Assembly (NCBI RefSeq): GCF_030657435.1
Contig: NZ_JAUTWS010000011.1
Coordinates: 1 to 64,000, forward strand
Origin: Paracraurococcus lichenis
GTDB taxonomy: Bacteria; Pseudomonadota; Alphaproteobacteria; Acetobacterales; Acetobacteraceae
Length of the DNA stretch: 64,000 nt
Reading direction: 5' to 3'
Shown here: one piece after another, positions 1-8,515 of the stretch
Numbering within the stretch: position 1 is the first letter of the stretch
Layout of the letters: every line of letters begins with the position of its first letter
The notes under the pieces: generated by a model
Told to the model about the DNA's origin: nothing
Database searches by the model: none
The model's input: only the letters and a program-made list of their open reading frames with translations
Position numbers and translations under genes: made by a program

Positions 1-897
1 GCGCATTTCCTCGCCGTGGCGGAGGAAGGCCATTTCGGCCGTGCCGCCGCGCGGCTCGGCCTCTCCCAGCCGCCGCTCTCGGCGCAGATCCAGGCGCTCG
101 AGGCCGAGCTCGGCGTGAAGCTGCTGGAGCGGACGAGGAAGGGCGCCCGCCCGACGCGGGAGGGCGAGGCACTGCTGCCCGTCATCCGCCGCCTCGCCGA
201 GGATGCCAAGCAGGTCGAGGTGCTCGCGCGCGAGCTGCGCGCGGGGCGCCAGATGCCGATGGCCCTGGCCTGCGTCACCTCCGCCCTCTTCGACTTCCTG
301 CCCCCCCTGGTCCGGGCGCTGCGCGATGCGCAGCCGGACGCCGCGATGGCGGTGCAGGAGATGGACACGGCCGATGCGGTGGAGGCGCTGCGCCGCGGCG
401 AGGTGGACTTCGCCCTCGCCCGGCTCGACCGCGACCGCCTGCCGCTGCGCGTCCTGCCGCTGGGCCGCGACGCGCTGGTCGTGGCGCTGCCGGAGGGCCA
501 TGCGCTGCTGGGCCGGCCGGGGCCGCTGCCGCTCTCGGCGCTGGCGCGGGAGCCGCTGATGCTGCTGCCGCGCAGCATCAGCCCGGCCTATTTCGACGCG
601 CAGGTCAGCGCCTGCCGCGCCGCGGGCTTCGAGCCCGTGGCGGTGCGCGAGGTCAGCTCGGCCATGGCGCAGCTCGCCTTCGTCGCGGCCGGGCTCGGCG
701 TCGCGCTGGTCAGTTCCGGCATGGCGGTGCTGCGGCCGCCCGGCGTCGGCTTCCGCGAGCTCGCCGGGCCGGTCGCCAGCGTCGGCGTCGCGCTGGTCTG
801 GAACGGGGAGCGGGAGAGCGAGGCGGCGCGGCTCGCGGTCAGCGTGGCGCGCGGGCTCTTCGCCGCGGGCCATGGCGAGGCCGCCGCGGCCGGGTGA
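1..897 (+). CDS. LysR-family transcriptional regulator (5' end outside window)
   Basis: LysR-type DNA-binding regulator, a class that usually controls adjacent genes in response to a small co-inducer. The frame is already open at base 1 (A-H-F-L-A-V-A-E-E-G-H-F), so helix 1 begins outside the window and the GTG at 16 is not the true start. The winged helix-turn-helix is visible in the first ~55 residues (AARLGLSQPPLSAQIQALEA), followed by a substrate-binding domain that runs to the stop at 895. Nearly full length at about 298 visible residues. Its target is unknown; the amidohydrolase/carbamoylase pair downstream on the same strand is a candidate, but a PEP-CTERM gene lies between them. Confidence 0.93.
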   Translation, partial: AHFLAVAEEGHFGRAAARLGLSQPPLSAQIQALEAELGVKLLERTRKGARPTREGEALLPVIRRLAEDAKQVEVLARELRAGRQMPMALACVTSALFDFLPPLVRALRDAQPDAAMAVQEMDTADAVEALRRGEVDFALARLDRDRLPLRVLPLGRDALVVALPEGHALLGRPGPLPLSALAREPLMLLPRSISPAYFDAQVSACRAAGFEPVAVREVSSAMAQLAFVAAGLGVALVSSGMAVLRPPGVGFRELAGPVASVGVALVWNGERESEAARLAVSVARGLFAAGHGEAAAAG

Positions 898-963
898 GGC
901 CGGACCAGGAATATTGGATAATCGTTTCCAACCAGGTTGTATCAACCGCGGTTTGTGGCCAGG

Positions 964-1485
964 ATGCCGGCGCAACGATTTCGGAGCATCCTCGTGTCCG
1001 CCTCGCGCCTCGCGCTCCTCCTCGCCGCCGGCCTGGCCATCGCCGCGCCCGCCGCGGCCGGCACCATCACCTATCAATTCGAGGGCCTCTGCACGGCGTG
1101 CAGCACCGCCGCCGGCCACGACGTCTTCGCCCGCGCGACCCTGACCCTGCAGGACAGCTACGTGCTCGGCGACCCGCTCGCGCCGTCCTTCGTCTCCTTC
1201 CACTACGACGGCACCAACCTGCTCGGCGCCTTCACCATCACGCCCGTCGACAGCACCCCGGTTCTCGGCCATTTCGAAACCATCCCAGGCCCGGCGCTGA
1301 TGTCGATCGACGACAGGTACGGCAACTACTTCGAGACCCGGCTCACCGGTGTCTGGGACGCAGGAGGTTCCGCGGCCGTGTCCGGCACCCTCGGTACCTG
1401 GTCCGCCGTGCCGGAGCCTGCCGCCTTCACCCTGCTGCTCGGCGGCCTCGCCGGCCTCGCCGCGACCCGCCGCCGCAAGGCCTGA
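964..1485 (+). CDS. PEP-CTERM sorting-domain protein
   Basis: Exported surface or extracellular protein of 173 residues. It has an N-terminal signal peptide (SRLALLLAAGLAIAAPAAAG) and a C-terminal PEP-CTERM tripartite signal: VPEP, then a hydrophobic stretch (AAFTLLLGGLAGLAAT), then RRRKA. In this family the C-terminal tag is recognised by an exosortase and the proteins are linked to exopolysaccharide. No exosortase gene is visible in the window. I chose ATG 964 because it directly precedes the signal peptide; a TTG at 937 is also in frame. The central ~115 residues (two Cys in FEGLCTACST) match no family I recognise. Confidence 0.85.
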   Translation: MPAQRFRSILVSASRLALLLAAGLAIAAPAAAGTITYQFEGLCTACSTAAGHDVFARATLTLQDSYVLGDPLAPSFVSFHYDGTNLLGAFTITPVDSTPVLGHFETIPGPALMSIDDRYGNYFETRLTGVWDAGGSAAVSGTLGTWSAVPEPAAFTLLLGGLAGLAATRRRKA

Positions 1486-1572
1486 CCGCGACGCGCGACG
1501 CAGCCGGCCCCGGGGGCTGGCCTCCGGCCGCATCGCGCTCCACCTTGGCGGCTCTCCAGCAGGAAGAGTCGC

Positions 1573-2964
1573 ATGCCAACCGCCAGCCCCTTCGACCGCG
1601 TCATCCTCGGCGACCTCGTGCTGCCCGATGCCGTCCTGCCCGGCGGCTACGTGGCGGTGCGCGGCGAGACGATCGCGGCGATCGGCCAGGGCGCGCCGCC
1701 ACCCGCGCGCGAGACGGCCGACCATAGCGGCCGGCTGATCCTGCCGGGCCTGGTCGACGGGCACATGCACACCTCCTCCTCCACGGGCTGGCCGGGGATC
1801 GAGGGCGCCTCCCGCTCCGCCGCCGCCGGCGGCGTCACCACCTGCGTCGACATGCCCTACGACGTGCCGCGGCCGGTCACCGACGCGGCGATCCTCCACG
1901 AGAAGATCGACTGGGTGAACCGCCTGTCGCATGTCGACATGGCGCTCTACGGCACCATCACCAAGGCCGGCGGCGTGGAGGCCATCGCCGGCCTCGCCGA
2001 GGCGGGGGCCTGCTCCTTCAAGCTCTCCACCTATGAATACGACGCGGTGCGCTTCCCGCGCATCGACCACCCGACCATGCTGGCCGCCTTCCGCGAGATC
2101 GCGAAGACCGGCCTGATGTGCGCCATCCACAACGAGGATCAGGAACTCGTCCTGCGCCTGACGGAGGAGGCCAGGGCCGCCGGCCGCACCGACCCGATCA
2201 TGCATGCCCGCACCCGCCCGCCGCTGGCCGAGAGCATGGCCGACCTCGAGATCTTCGAGATGGCGCTGGAGACCGGATGCCATGTCCATATCGCGCACAG
2301 CTCCATCGCCCGCGGCTTCGAGCTGGCGGAGGTCTTCCGCCGCTCCGGCGCCAGGACCAGCGGCGAGGCCTGCATCCAGTACCTCTGCATGACGGAGGAG
2401 GACCTGGTCCGGCTGGAGGGCTTCGGGAAGTGCAACCCGCCCTTCCGCACCGCGGCCGAGGTGGAGCGGATGTGGGCGGCGTTCGCCGCCGGCCAGGTCG
2501 CCTATGTCTCGACCGACCACGCGCCCTGGCCGCGCGAGCGCAAGCTCTACACGGGCGACATCTTCGCTCCTGGCGCCGGGCTGACGGGCATGCAGAGCTT
2601 CGCGCCGCTGATGTACAGCCTGCTGGCGGAGCGCGGGCTGCCCCCGAGCCTGATGGCCCTCTACTGCGCCGAGCGGCCGGCGCGCTTCCACGGCCTCTAC
2701 CCGAGGAAGGGCGCCCTCCGCATCGGCTGCGACGCCGATCTCTGCGTGCTGGAGCGGGGCGACTTCACCTTCGACGCCAGCGACATCCGCGACCGGGAGG
2801 ATGCACGCTGGTCGCCCTATGACGGCCGGGCGATGAAGGCCCGCGTCGCCGCCACCTTCCTGCGCGGCGCCTGCATCTGGGACGGGCGGGAGGTGCTGGC
2901 GGAGCCCGGCACCGGCCGCTTCGTCCCGCGCCAGCACCGCGACAGCGTCCTCGGAGAGGCCTGA
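1573..2964 (+). CDS. Cyclic amidohydrolase (allantoinase/dihydroorotase/hydantoinase type)
   Basis: Metal-dependent amidohydrolase of 463 residues, expected to open a cyclic amide ring. Metal ligands of the superfamily are visible: DGHMH (His64, His66), a candidate carboxylated Lys in CSFKLSTYE, later His in IHNED and VHIAHSS, and Asp in STDHAPW. The segment AAAGGVTTCVDMP resembles allantoinase and dihydroorotase more than classical D-hydantoinase, so the substrate is open. The stop is 3 bases before the next ATG, a carbamoylase gene. This two-gene operon suggests ring opening followed by N-carbamoyl hydrolysis. The ATG at 1573 follows a purine-rich AGGAAGAG. Confidence 0.85.
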   Translation: MPTASPFDRVILGDLVLPDAVLPGGYVAVRGETIAAIGQGAPPPARETADHSGRLILPGLVDGHMHTSSSTGWPGIEGASRSAAAGGVTTCVDMPYDVPRPVTDAAILHEKIDWVNRLSHVDMALYGTITKAGGVEAIAGLAEAGACSFKLSTYEYDAVRFPRIDHPTMLAAFREIAKTGLMCAIHNEDQELVLRLTEEARAAGRTDPIMHARTRPPLAESMADLEIFEMALETGCHVHIAHSSIARGFELAEVFRRSGARTSGEACIQYLCMTEEDLVRLEGFGKCNPPFRTAAEVERMWAAFAAGQVAYVSTDHAPWPRERKLYTGDIFAPGAGLTGMQSFAPLMYSLLAERGLPPSLMALYCAERPARFHGLYPRKGALRIGCDADLCVLERGDFTFDASDIRDREDARWSPYDGRAMKARVAATFLRGACIWDGREVLAEPGTGRFVPRQHRDSVLGEA

Positions 2965-2967
2965 GCC

Positions 2968-3915
2968 ATGTCCCGCATCCTTCGCCTCGCCGGCGCCCAG
3001 ATGGGCCCCAACCAGCGCGCCGACAGCCGCGCCGCCATCCTCGCCCGCATGGTCGCGCTGCTGGAGCAGGCGGCGGCGCAAGGGGCGAAGCTGGTGGTCT
3101 TCCCCGAGCTCGCCTTCACCACCTTCTTCCCGCGCTGGCCGATGGACTGCGACAGCCCGGAGTTGCTCGGCTGCTTCGAGGCGGCGATGCCGAACCCGGC
3201 GGTGCAGCCGCTCTTCGACCGCGCCCGCGCGCTCGGGGTCGGCTTCTATGTCGGCTATGCCGAGCTGACGCCGGACGGGCAGCGCTTCAACAGCGCCATC
3301 ACCGTCGGGCCGGGGGGCGAGATCCTCTTCAGGTACCGCAAGGTGCACCTGCCCGGCAGCGACGCGGTCAAGCCCGGCCAGCGCTACCAGCAGCTGGAGA
3401 AGATGTACTTCGAGTACGGCGACACCGGCTTCCCCGCCGCGCGCGGCCCGGCGGGATGGGGCTCGCCGGTGCTCGGCATGCTCATCTGCAACGACCGCCG
3501 CTGGCCGGAGGGCTGGCGCGTGCTCGGCCTGCAGGGGGTCGAGCTGGTCATGGTCGGCTACAACTCGGCGGCCTACGACCCGAACGGCGGCGAGAACGAG
3601 AGCGCCGAGCTGCGGACCTTCCACTCCACGCTCGCGGCGCAGGCCAATGCCTACATGAACGCGACCTGGGCGGTGGCGGTGGCGAAGGCGGGCGACGAGG
3701 ACGGCGCCGGGCTGATCGGCGGCTCCTGCATCGTCGATCCCAACGGCATCGTGGTGGCGCAGGCGAAGACGCTGGGCGACGAGGTGATCGTAGCCGATGT
3801 GGACTTCGACGCCTGCCGGCAGGGCAAGGAGAAGATGTTCAACTTCGCGGCGCACCGCCGGCCGCAGTGGTATGGCATGATCACCGAGCGGGTGGGCGCG
3901 GTCCCGCCGGGCTGA
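2968..3915 (+). CDS. N-carbamoyl-D-amino-acid hydrolase-like nitrilase-superfamily enzyme
   Basis: Carbon-nitrogen hydrolase of 315 residues. The Glu-Lys-Cys triad is visible at E47 (VVFPELAFT), K125 (RYRKVHLPG) and C174 (LICNDRRWPE), close to the positions known for D-carbamoylases (47/127/172). The family cleaves N-carbamoyl-D-amino acids to D-amino acid, CO2 and ammonia. Cytosolic, with no signal peptide. It starts 3 bases after the amidohydrolase stop, so the two are almost certainly cotranscribed. A diverged paralogue sits at 17431-18408. Aliphatic amidase or beta-ureidopropionase activity cannot be excluded from sequence alone. Confidence 0.88.
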   Translation: MSRILRLAGAQMGPNQRADSRAAILARMVALLEQAAAQGAKLVVFPELAFTTFFPRWPMDCDSPELLGCFEAAMPNPAVQPLFDRARALGVGFYVGYAELTPDGQRFNSAITVGPGGEILFRYRKVHLPGSDAVKPGQRYQQLEKMYFEYGDTGFPAARGPAGWGSPVLGMLICNDRRWPEGWRVLGLQGVELVMVGYNSAAYDPNGGENESAELRTFHSTLAAQANAYMNATWAVAVAKAGDEDGAGLIGGSCIVDPNGIVVAQAKTLGDEVIVADVDFDACRQGKEKMFNFAAHRRPQWYGMITERVGAVPPG

Positions 3916-3924
3916 CGCAGCGCC

Positions 3925-4833
3925 TCAGGCCGGCATGCAGCACTTCTTGAACTTCTTGCCGCTGCCGCAGGGACAGGGGTCGTTGCGGCCGACGCCGCGA
4001 TAGGGGTTCACCGCGGGCTGCTGCACCCAGGCATCGGGATCGCGCGCCGGCAGGCCGCGGGCGCGCAGCCGCGCCCGCTCCGCCTCCTCCCGCTGGCGCA
4101 TCCGGTGCCATTCGTCGAACAGCGCCGGCACGTCCTCCACGGGATGCACGCCCAGCCGCTCGAGCAGCGCCATCCGGTCGGCGCCGGGCTCGGTCGCCTG
4201 CCGCAGGTCGGATTCGAAATCCTCGAATCCCATGAAGCTCGCGTCGATCCGCCCCTCGCGGAACAGCGCTTCCACCGCCGGTCGCAGCGCCTCGATCCCC
4301 AGCACCGCGACAGCCTGCTGCCAGCCGACCCAGACCATGTCGGGGACCTCGGCCTGCGCCAGCAATTGCGCATGCAGGTCCCGCAGCAGCGGCTCCGCGC
4401 CCGGCATCGGCAGCCGGCCCTGCAGATGCAGCAGCGTGATGGCGTCCAGCGCAGCGTGCCGCACGTATTCGTCCGCCGTCGGCTCCAGCGCGAGCGCCCG
4501 CAGCCGGGCCAGGTCGCCATCGAAGCATTGCGCGAGGATTGAACCAAAATCCTGCGTTATTCCGTCACCGATTGCCGCCTCCAGCGCGTCGTTGTCACGC
4601 GCAAGGTGACAGAGGGCAGGAAAGGCCCGCCGCTCCCGCTTCTGCGCAGCAAGGTAAATCGCATGGAAGGCTATGCGCGCCGCGGCGTCCGAGCGGTCGC
4701 GACCCTCGGCATAGGAGTCCAGCACCTGCAGCAGGTGGGGCGCGGCCTCCTCCCAGCGATCGAGCGTGGCGCGCATCGCCTCGCCCGGCGGGCCCTGGTC
4801 CGGATCGGCGAATTGCCGCCAGGGTTCCAGCAT
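3925..4833 (-). CDS. SEC-C zinc-motif protein (DUF1186-like)
   Basis: Cytoplasmic protein of 302 residues ending in a SEC-C motif, RNDPCPCGSGKKFKKCC, the zinc-binding tail first known from SecA and found on many unrelated proteins. The rest is predicted alpha-helical, HEAT-like, and resembles DUF1186 proteins. I chose the start at 4833 because GAGGGAGGAG lies just upstream. The frame stays open to ~6498, but that extension is antisense to the carotenoid oxygenase and I reject it. Divergent from that gene (73-bp gap) and convergent with the carbamoylase (10-bp gap). Function unknown. Confidence 0.85.
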   Translation of the reverse strand: MLEPWRQFADPDQGPPGEAMRATLDRWEEAAPHLLQVLDSYAEGRDRSDAAARIAFHAIYLAAQKRERRAFPALCHLARDNDALEAAIGDGITQDFGSILAQCFDGDLARLRALALEPTADEYVRHAALDAITLLHLQGRLPMPGAEPLLRDLHAQLLAQAEVPDMVWVGWQQAVAVLGIEALRPAVEALFREGRIDASFMGFEDFESDLRQATEPGADRMALLERLGVHPVEDVPALFDEWHRMRQREEAERARLRARGLPARDPDAWVQQPAVNPYRGVGRNDPCPCGSGKKFKKCCMPA

Positions 4834-4905
4834 GTCCTCTCCTCCCTCGCCGCGGGCCTGCCGAACCGCGCTAGCATGGGCGGGTCCGGGGCAGGAGCCG
4901 CGTAT

Positions 4906-6303
4906 ATGGAGGACGGCCAGTATTTCTTCGAGCGGGGCAACTTCGCCCCGATCGCCGAGGAGCACGATATCGGCGACCTGCCGGTCACCGGCGAGATCCC
5001 GCGCGGCCTCGACGGCACGCTGTTCCGCAACGGGCCCAACCCGCAGTTCGCGCCGCCCGATCCGGCGCGGCACCACTGGTTCCTCGGCGACGGCATGGTG
5101 CATGCCTTCACCCTGCGCGACGGCCGCGCGCGCTGGCGCAACCGCTGGGTCCGCACCGACAAATTCCGGGCGGAGCGCGCGGCGGGCCACGCGCTCTCCG
5201 TCGGCTTCGGCGGCGGCCGCGCCATCGGCGTGCCGGATACCGGCCTCGCCAATACCTCCCTGGCCTGGCATGCCGGGAGGCTGCTGGCGCTGGAGGAGGC
5301 GCACCTGCCCTTCGCGCTCGACCCCGCGACGGTCGAGACGCTCGGCGTCGAGGATTTCGGGGCGCTCTCCGGCCCCTTCACCGCGCATCCCAAGGCCGAT
5401 CCCGCGACCGGCGAGCTGGTCTTCTTCGGCTATTCCGCAGGCGGCCCGCTGAGCCCGGTGATGAGCTGGGGCACGCTCTCGGCCGCGGGGCGCGTGACAC
5501 GGCTCGAGCACTTCCCGGTCGCCTTCTGCGCCATGGTGCACGACTTTGCCGTCACCGCGCGGCACGTGCTCTTCCCGCTTATGCCGCTGACCGGCAGCCT
5601 CGGCCGCGCCATGCGCGGCGGCCCGCCCTTCGCGTGGGAGCCGGAGCTCGGCGGGCAGGTCGGCCTGCTGCGGCGCGACGCGGGCGTCGCCTCGCTGCGC
5701 TGGTTCCGCGCGGAGTCCTGCTTCGCCTTCCATGTGCTGAATGCCTGGGAGGACGCAGTGGGCCGCGTGCTGGCCGATGTAATGGAATTCGCCGCGCCGC
5801 CGCTCTTCCCCCGCGCCGACGGCACGCCGAGCCGGCCGGAGGAGACGCAGGCGCACCTCACCCGCTGGACGCTCGACCCGGCGGCGGGGACGGATGCCTT
5901 CCGGCGGGAGAGGCTGGACGACATGACCGGCGAGTTCCCGCGTCTCGACGAGCGGCGCGCCGGGCTGCCGAACCGCCACGGCGTCTTCGTCGGCCAGTCG
6001 CCGGCGGTGCGGCGCGACCTCGCGCTCGACACGCTGGTCTGGTGCGACCTGGCAAACGGCGGCCGCGCGCGCTTCACGGTGCCGGAGGGCGACGCGCTGT
6101 CGGAGGCGGTCTTCGTCCCGCGCGACGCCGCGGCGGCGGAGGGCGATGGCTGGCTGCTGACGGTCGCCTGGCGCGGCGCGGAGAAGCGCAGCGAGGTGCT
6201 GGTGCTGGACACGCAGGATGTCGCGGCCGGGCCGGTGGCGACCGTCACCCTGCCCGGCCGCGTGCCGCATGGCTTCCACGGCGCCTGGGTGCCGGGCGTC
6301 TAG
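4906..6303 (+). CDS. Carotenoid oxygenase (RPE65/CCD family)
   Basis: Non-haem iron dioxygenase of 465 residues that cleaves carotenoid, apocarotenoid or stilbene-like double bonds. The four iron-ligand histidines expected of the seven-bladed propeller are visible at H161 (FTAHPKAD), H212 (MVHDFAV), H276 (FAFHVLNAWED) and near the C-terminus at H455 (VPHGFHG, or H458). The N-terminal FRNGPNPQF signature is present. ATG 4906 follows GCAGGAG with good spacing; ATG 4876 is an alternative. No carotenoid biosynthesis genes are in the window, so the substrate is unknown. A strong hairpin follows the stop. Confidence 0.9.
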   Translation: MEDGQYFFERGNFAPIAEEHDIGDLPVTGEIPRGLDGTLFRNGPNPQFAPPDPARHHWFLGDGMVHAFTLRDGRARWRNRWVRTDKFRAERAAGHALSVGFGGGRAIGVPDTGLANTSLAWHAGRLLALEEAHLPFALDPATVETLGVEDFGALSGPFTAHPKADPATGELVFFGYSAGGPLSPVMSWGTLSAAGRVTRLEHFPVAFCAMVHDFAVTARHVLFPLMPLTGSLGRAMRGGPPFAWEPELGGQVGLLRRDAGVASLRWFRAESCFAFHVLNAWEDAVGRVLADVMEFAAPPLFPRADGTPSRPEETQAHLTRWTLDPAAGTDAFRRERLDDMTGEFPRLDERRAGLPNRHGVFVGQSPAVRRDLALDTLVWCDLANGGRARFTVPEGDALSEAVFVPRDAAAAEGDGWLLTVAWRGAEKRSEVLVLDTQDVAAGPVATVTLPGRVPHGFHGAWVPGV

Positions 6304-6308
6304 CGCCC

Positions 6309-6341
6309 CGCATGGCGGCGCAGGGCTTGCGCCGCCATGCG
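6309..6341 (+). terminator. Strong hairpin downstream of carotenoid oxygenase
   Basis: Perfect 14-bp inverted repeat (arms 6309-6322 and 6328-6341, 5-base loop) starting 6 bases after the oxygenase stop. There is no U-tract after it, so it may act as a Rho-associated or 3'-stabilising hairpin rather than a textbook intrinsic terminator. Confidence 0.6.
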
Positions 6342-6355
6342 GCCATCCACGCGGT

Positions 6356-6419
6356 GCTCCGGCCCGGGCCGGAGCGTCGGTCCCTTTCCGCCGCCCGGGC
6401 ACGGCGCGGGCCCGGGCGG
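6356..6419. repeat. Cluster of inverted repeats in the 6.3-6.5 kb intergenic region
   Basis: A perfect 20-bp palindrome at 6356-6375 (each half GCTCCGGCCC or its complement) is followed by a 10-bp inverted repeat, arms 6391-6400 and 6410-6419, with a 9-base loop. Together with the hairpin at 6309 this gives three stem-loops within 111 bases between convergent genes. No gene is apparent here. Confidence 0.6.
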
Positions 6420-6421
6420 AT

Positions 6422-6454
6422 CGATGCATGCCGGCCCGCATGGATGCTGACCGG
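6422..6454 (+). repeat. 33-bp dispersed repeat, copy A
   Basis: This stretch, beginning CGATGCATGCCGG, matches the reverse complement of 43027-43059 at 27 of 33 positions by hand alignment. Both copies are intergenic. Too short and too imperfect to assign to a known element. Confidence 0.35.
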
Positions 6455-6549
6455 TCCGGCGTCCTGATCGGCGCGCAGCCGCCGCATCCCCGGCGCACTG
6501 CGCCGACCCGCGCGCGAGGCCGGCGCGGGCAGGCTCCGGCGGCGCTTCC

Positions 6550-6870
6550 TTAACGGCGGTTCTGCGACGGGACAGGCATCGCGCCGCCCTCGCCGGAAGC
6601 GCGCGGCACGGCATTGCCGCCCGCCGCGCTGTCCGCGGGCGGATGGCCATGCGCCTCCTCCCGCTCCCGCGCGCCGGCCCGGCCGCTCCCCGGGGCACCG
6701 GGGCCGGAGGGCCCGCTCTTTACCGAAAGCTCCGTGCAGGCCTGCACGCTGCCGTCGCGGCAGGCCTTGTCGAGCGCGGCAAGGTCGCCGCTGGCCTTGG
6801 GGTCCACGCCCTGGGCGAGGACCGGCGTGGCGAGCAGGGCCGCAGCCGCGGCCAGCAGGATGGGGCGCAT
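6550..6870 (-). CDS. Small secreted hypothetical protein
   Basis: Protein of 106 residues with a clear Sec signal peptide (MRPILLAAAAALLATPVLAQ, cleavage after AQA-like residues). The mature part begins with a short helical segment holding two Cys (DKACRDGSVQACTEL) that could form a disulfide. The remainder is low-complexity Gly/Pro/Ala/Glu and probably disordered. The Cys pattern is loosely like Sel1-type or small periplasmic repeats, but I recognise no family. Lies alone between convergent and same-strand neighbours. Confidence 0.6.
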   Translation of the reverse strand: MRPILLAAAAALLATPVLAQGVDPKASGDLAALDKACRDGSVQACTELSVKSGPSGPGAPGSGRAGAREREEAHGHPPADSAAGGNAVPRASGEGGAMPVPSQNRR

Positions 6871-6974
6871 GGGTCGTTCCTCCGCTGGCGGCGCTTCCCC
6901 GCACGGGTCGCCGCCTGCGGCGGAGAACGGCGGCCCGCGCGGCGCGTTCCGCCGTTGCCGCTCGCCTCGCGCGA

Positions 6975-8402
6975 TCAGCCGGCCCGGCGCAGCGCCGTCG
7001 GGTAGAGGCGGCCGCCCGGGGCGGCCCGCATCGCCTCGAGCAGGAAGCCACCGGGCAGGTCCAGCATCTCGCGCAAAGGCTCCGCATCGGCGGCGGCGTC
7101 GAAGGCGGCGCGCAGCGGGCGGCCCTCCATGCCCTCGGTCGGCATGCCCAGCATGTGCAGCACGGTCGGCGCGATGTCGGTGAGGTCCGCGGCCTCCTGC
7201 GCCACCGCCCCGGCGCGGACGGGGCCGCCCTGCATCACCAGCACCGTCGCCAGTTCCGCCCGGTGCAGGCCGCCATGCATGCCGCCGCCCTCCGGTACGT
7301 CCGGCGTGTCGAAGCCCGCGGTGCCGGGCAGGCCCCAGGCATCCGGCCCCTCCCCGCCGGCGAAGGTCACGACCAGGTCGGCGCTGCGGGCATGCGCGCT
7401 GCCGAGCGCGGCCAGCGGAAAGGCGCGGCCGGGCGGCAGGATGGCGGGGTCGCGCGCCAGCAGCGGGCCGGCCCAGGCCTGCGCGGCGAGCCAGTCCGCG
7501 ACCTGCGGCGCCAACGCCGCATCGCGCAGCCAGAGGCCGGGCGCGGCGGCGGGCGCGACGACGATGTCGGTCCCGGGCGCCAGCCCCTCGCCCGCGCGGA
7601 AGCCGGCGCGGCAGAGGTCCTCGCGCAGGCTGCGCTTGCCCTGGCCCGTGACATGGCCGTGGTCGGAGAGCACGAGGATCGCGATCTCCGCCGCATCGGG
7701 CTGCGCGTCCCGCCAGGCGACGACCTGGCCCAGCACCGCATCCGCGGCACGCAGCGCCGCCAGCGTCGCCGCATGGCCGAGGCCCAGATAGTGGAAGGCG
7801 ATATCGGGCTCGGAGAGCCAGAGCAGCGCCACATCGGGGCGGAGCACGGGCAGCACATGCTCCAGCAGCACGCGGCCGGCGAAGGCCACGCGGGCGGTGT
7901 TCGGCACGCCGGCGGGCGGGGTCGGGCCGAAGCGCTCGCGCATCGCGGCGGCGGTCGTACCCTCCACGTCCTCCACGTTCCAGCGAAAGCTGCCGAGCCG
8001 CTCGGCGGCCGGGTGCAGCAGATGCGCCGCGCCATGGGTGCCGGCGCTGACCAGGGCGAAGCTGCGGCCGGCGGGCGCCAGGCGCTCGGCCAGCGAGGGG
8101 CGCTGCAGCGGGCTCTCCCGGCCCTGCGCCATGGCCAGCACGTCGGTGACGAACTTGGTGCGCAGCAGCCGGTCCGGCGCGACCGCCGCGTCGAAGACGG
8201 TGTTCGCCACCATGCCATGCCCACCCGGGCGGCAGCCGGTGATGAGGGAGGGCGTGGCCACCCGCGTCTCGGAGGGGAAGACGCTGCGCGCATGGGCGAA
8301 GCGGGTGCCGCGGGCGGCCAGCGCGCAGAGATGCGGCGTCAGGGCGGGTGTCGCCATGTCCGGCCGCAGCCCGTCCAGCGCGACCATGATGCAGCGGGTC
8401 AT
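6975..8402 (-). CDS. Alkaline phosphatase-superfamily phosphodiesterase/pyrophosphatase
   Basis: Type I phosphodiesterase/nucleotide pyrophosphatase-like enzyme of 475 residues. Superfamily metal sites are visible: N-terminal Asp (MVALDGLRPD), the nucleophile region (FPSETRVATPSLITG) with HGM after it, then EPDIAFHYLGLGH, LSDHGHV and a C-terminal GGMHGGLHRAE. No signal peptide, so probably cytoplasmic unless exported by another route. Substrate unknown: nucleotide pyrophosphates, phosphodiesters and phosphonates are all seen in the family. Divergent from the methyltransferase at 8516. Confidence 0.85.
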   Translation of the reverse strand: MTRCIMVALDGLRPDMATPALTPHLCALAARGTRFAHARSVFPSETRVATPSLITGCRPGGHGMVANTVFDAAVAPDRLLRTKFVTDVLAMAQGRESPLQRPSLAERLAPAGRSFALVSAGTHGAAHLLHPAAERLGSFRWNVEDVEGTTAAAMRERFGPTPPAGVPNTARVAFAGRVLLEHVLPVLRPDVALLWLSEPDIAFHYLGLGHAATLAALRAADAVLGQVVAWRDAQPDAAEIAILVLSDHGHVTGQGKRSLREDLCRAGFRAGEGLAPGTDIVVAPAAAPGLWLRDAALAPQVADWLAAQAWAGPLLARDPAILPPGRAFPLAALGSAHARSADLVVTFAGGEGPDAWGLPGTAGFDTPDVPEGGGMHGGLHRAELATVLVMQGGPVRAGAVAQEAADLTDIAPTVLHMLGMPTEGMEGRPLRAAFDAAADAEPLREMLDLPGGFLLEAMRAAPGGRLYPTALRRAG

Positions 8403-8515
8403 CGGCGCGTCCTCCCTTGCCGCCGCACCATGCCGCGCGGTCTCGTGTGCCGCCAGGGTTGGCGCAACCGCCGGCAGCCGGGCTTCAAACCGGCATGGCG
8501 ACGAAGGAGGGCAGG

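Noticed and set aside
4834..6498. Minus-strand open frame extending the SEC-C gene to 857 residues
   Set aside because: It is antisense to the carotenoid oxygenase, has Arg/Ala/Gly-rich unstructured composition, and a good ribosome site marks the shorter start at 4833.
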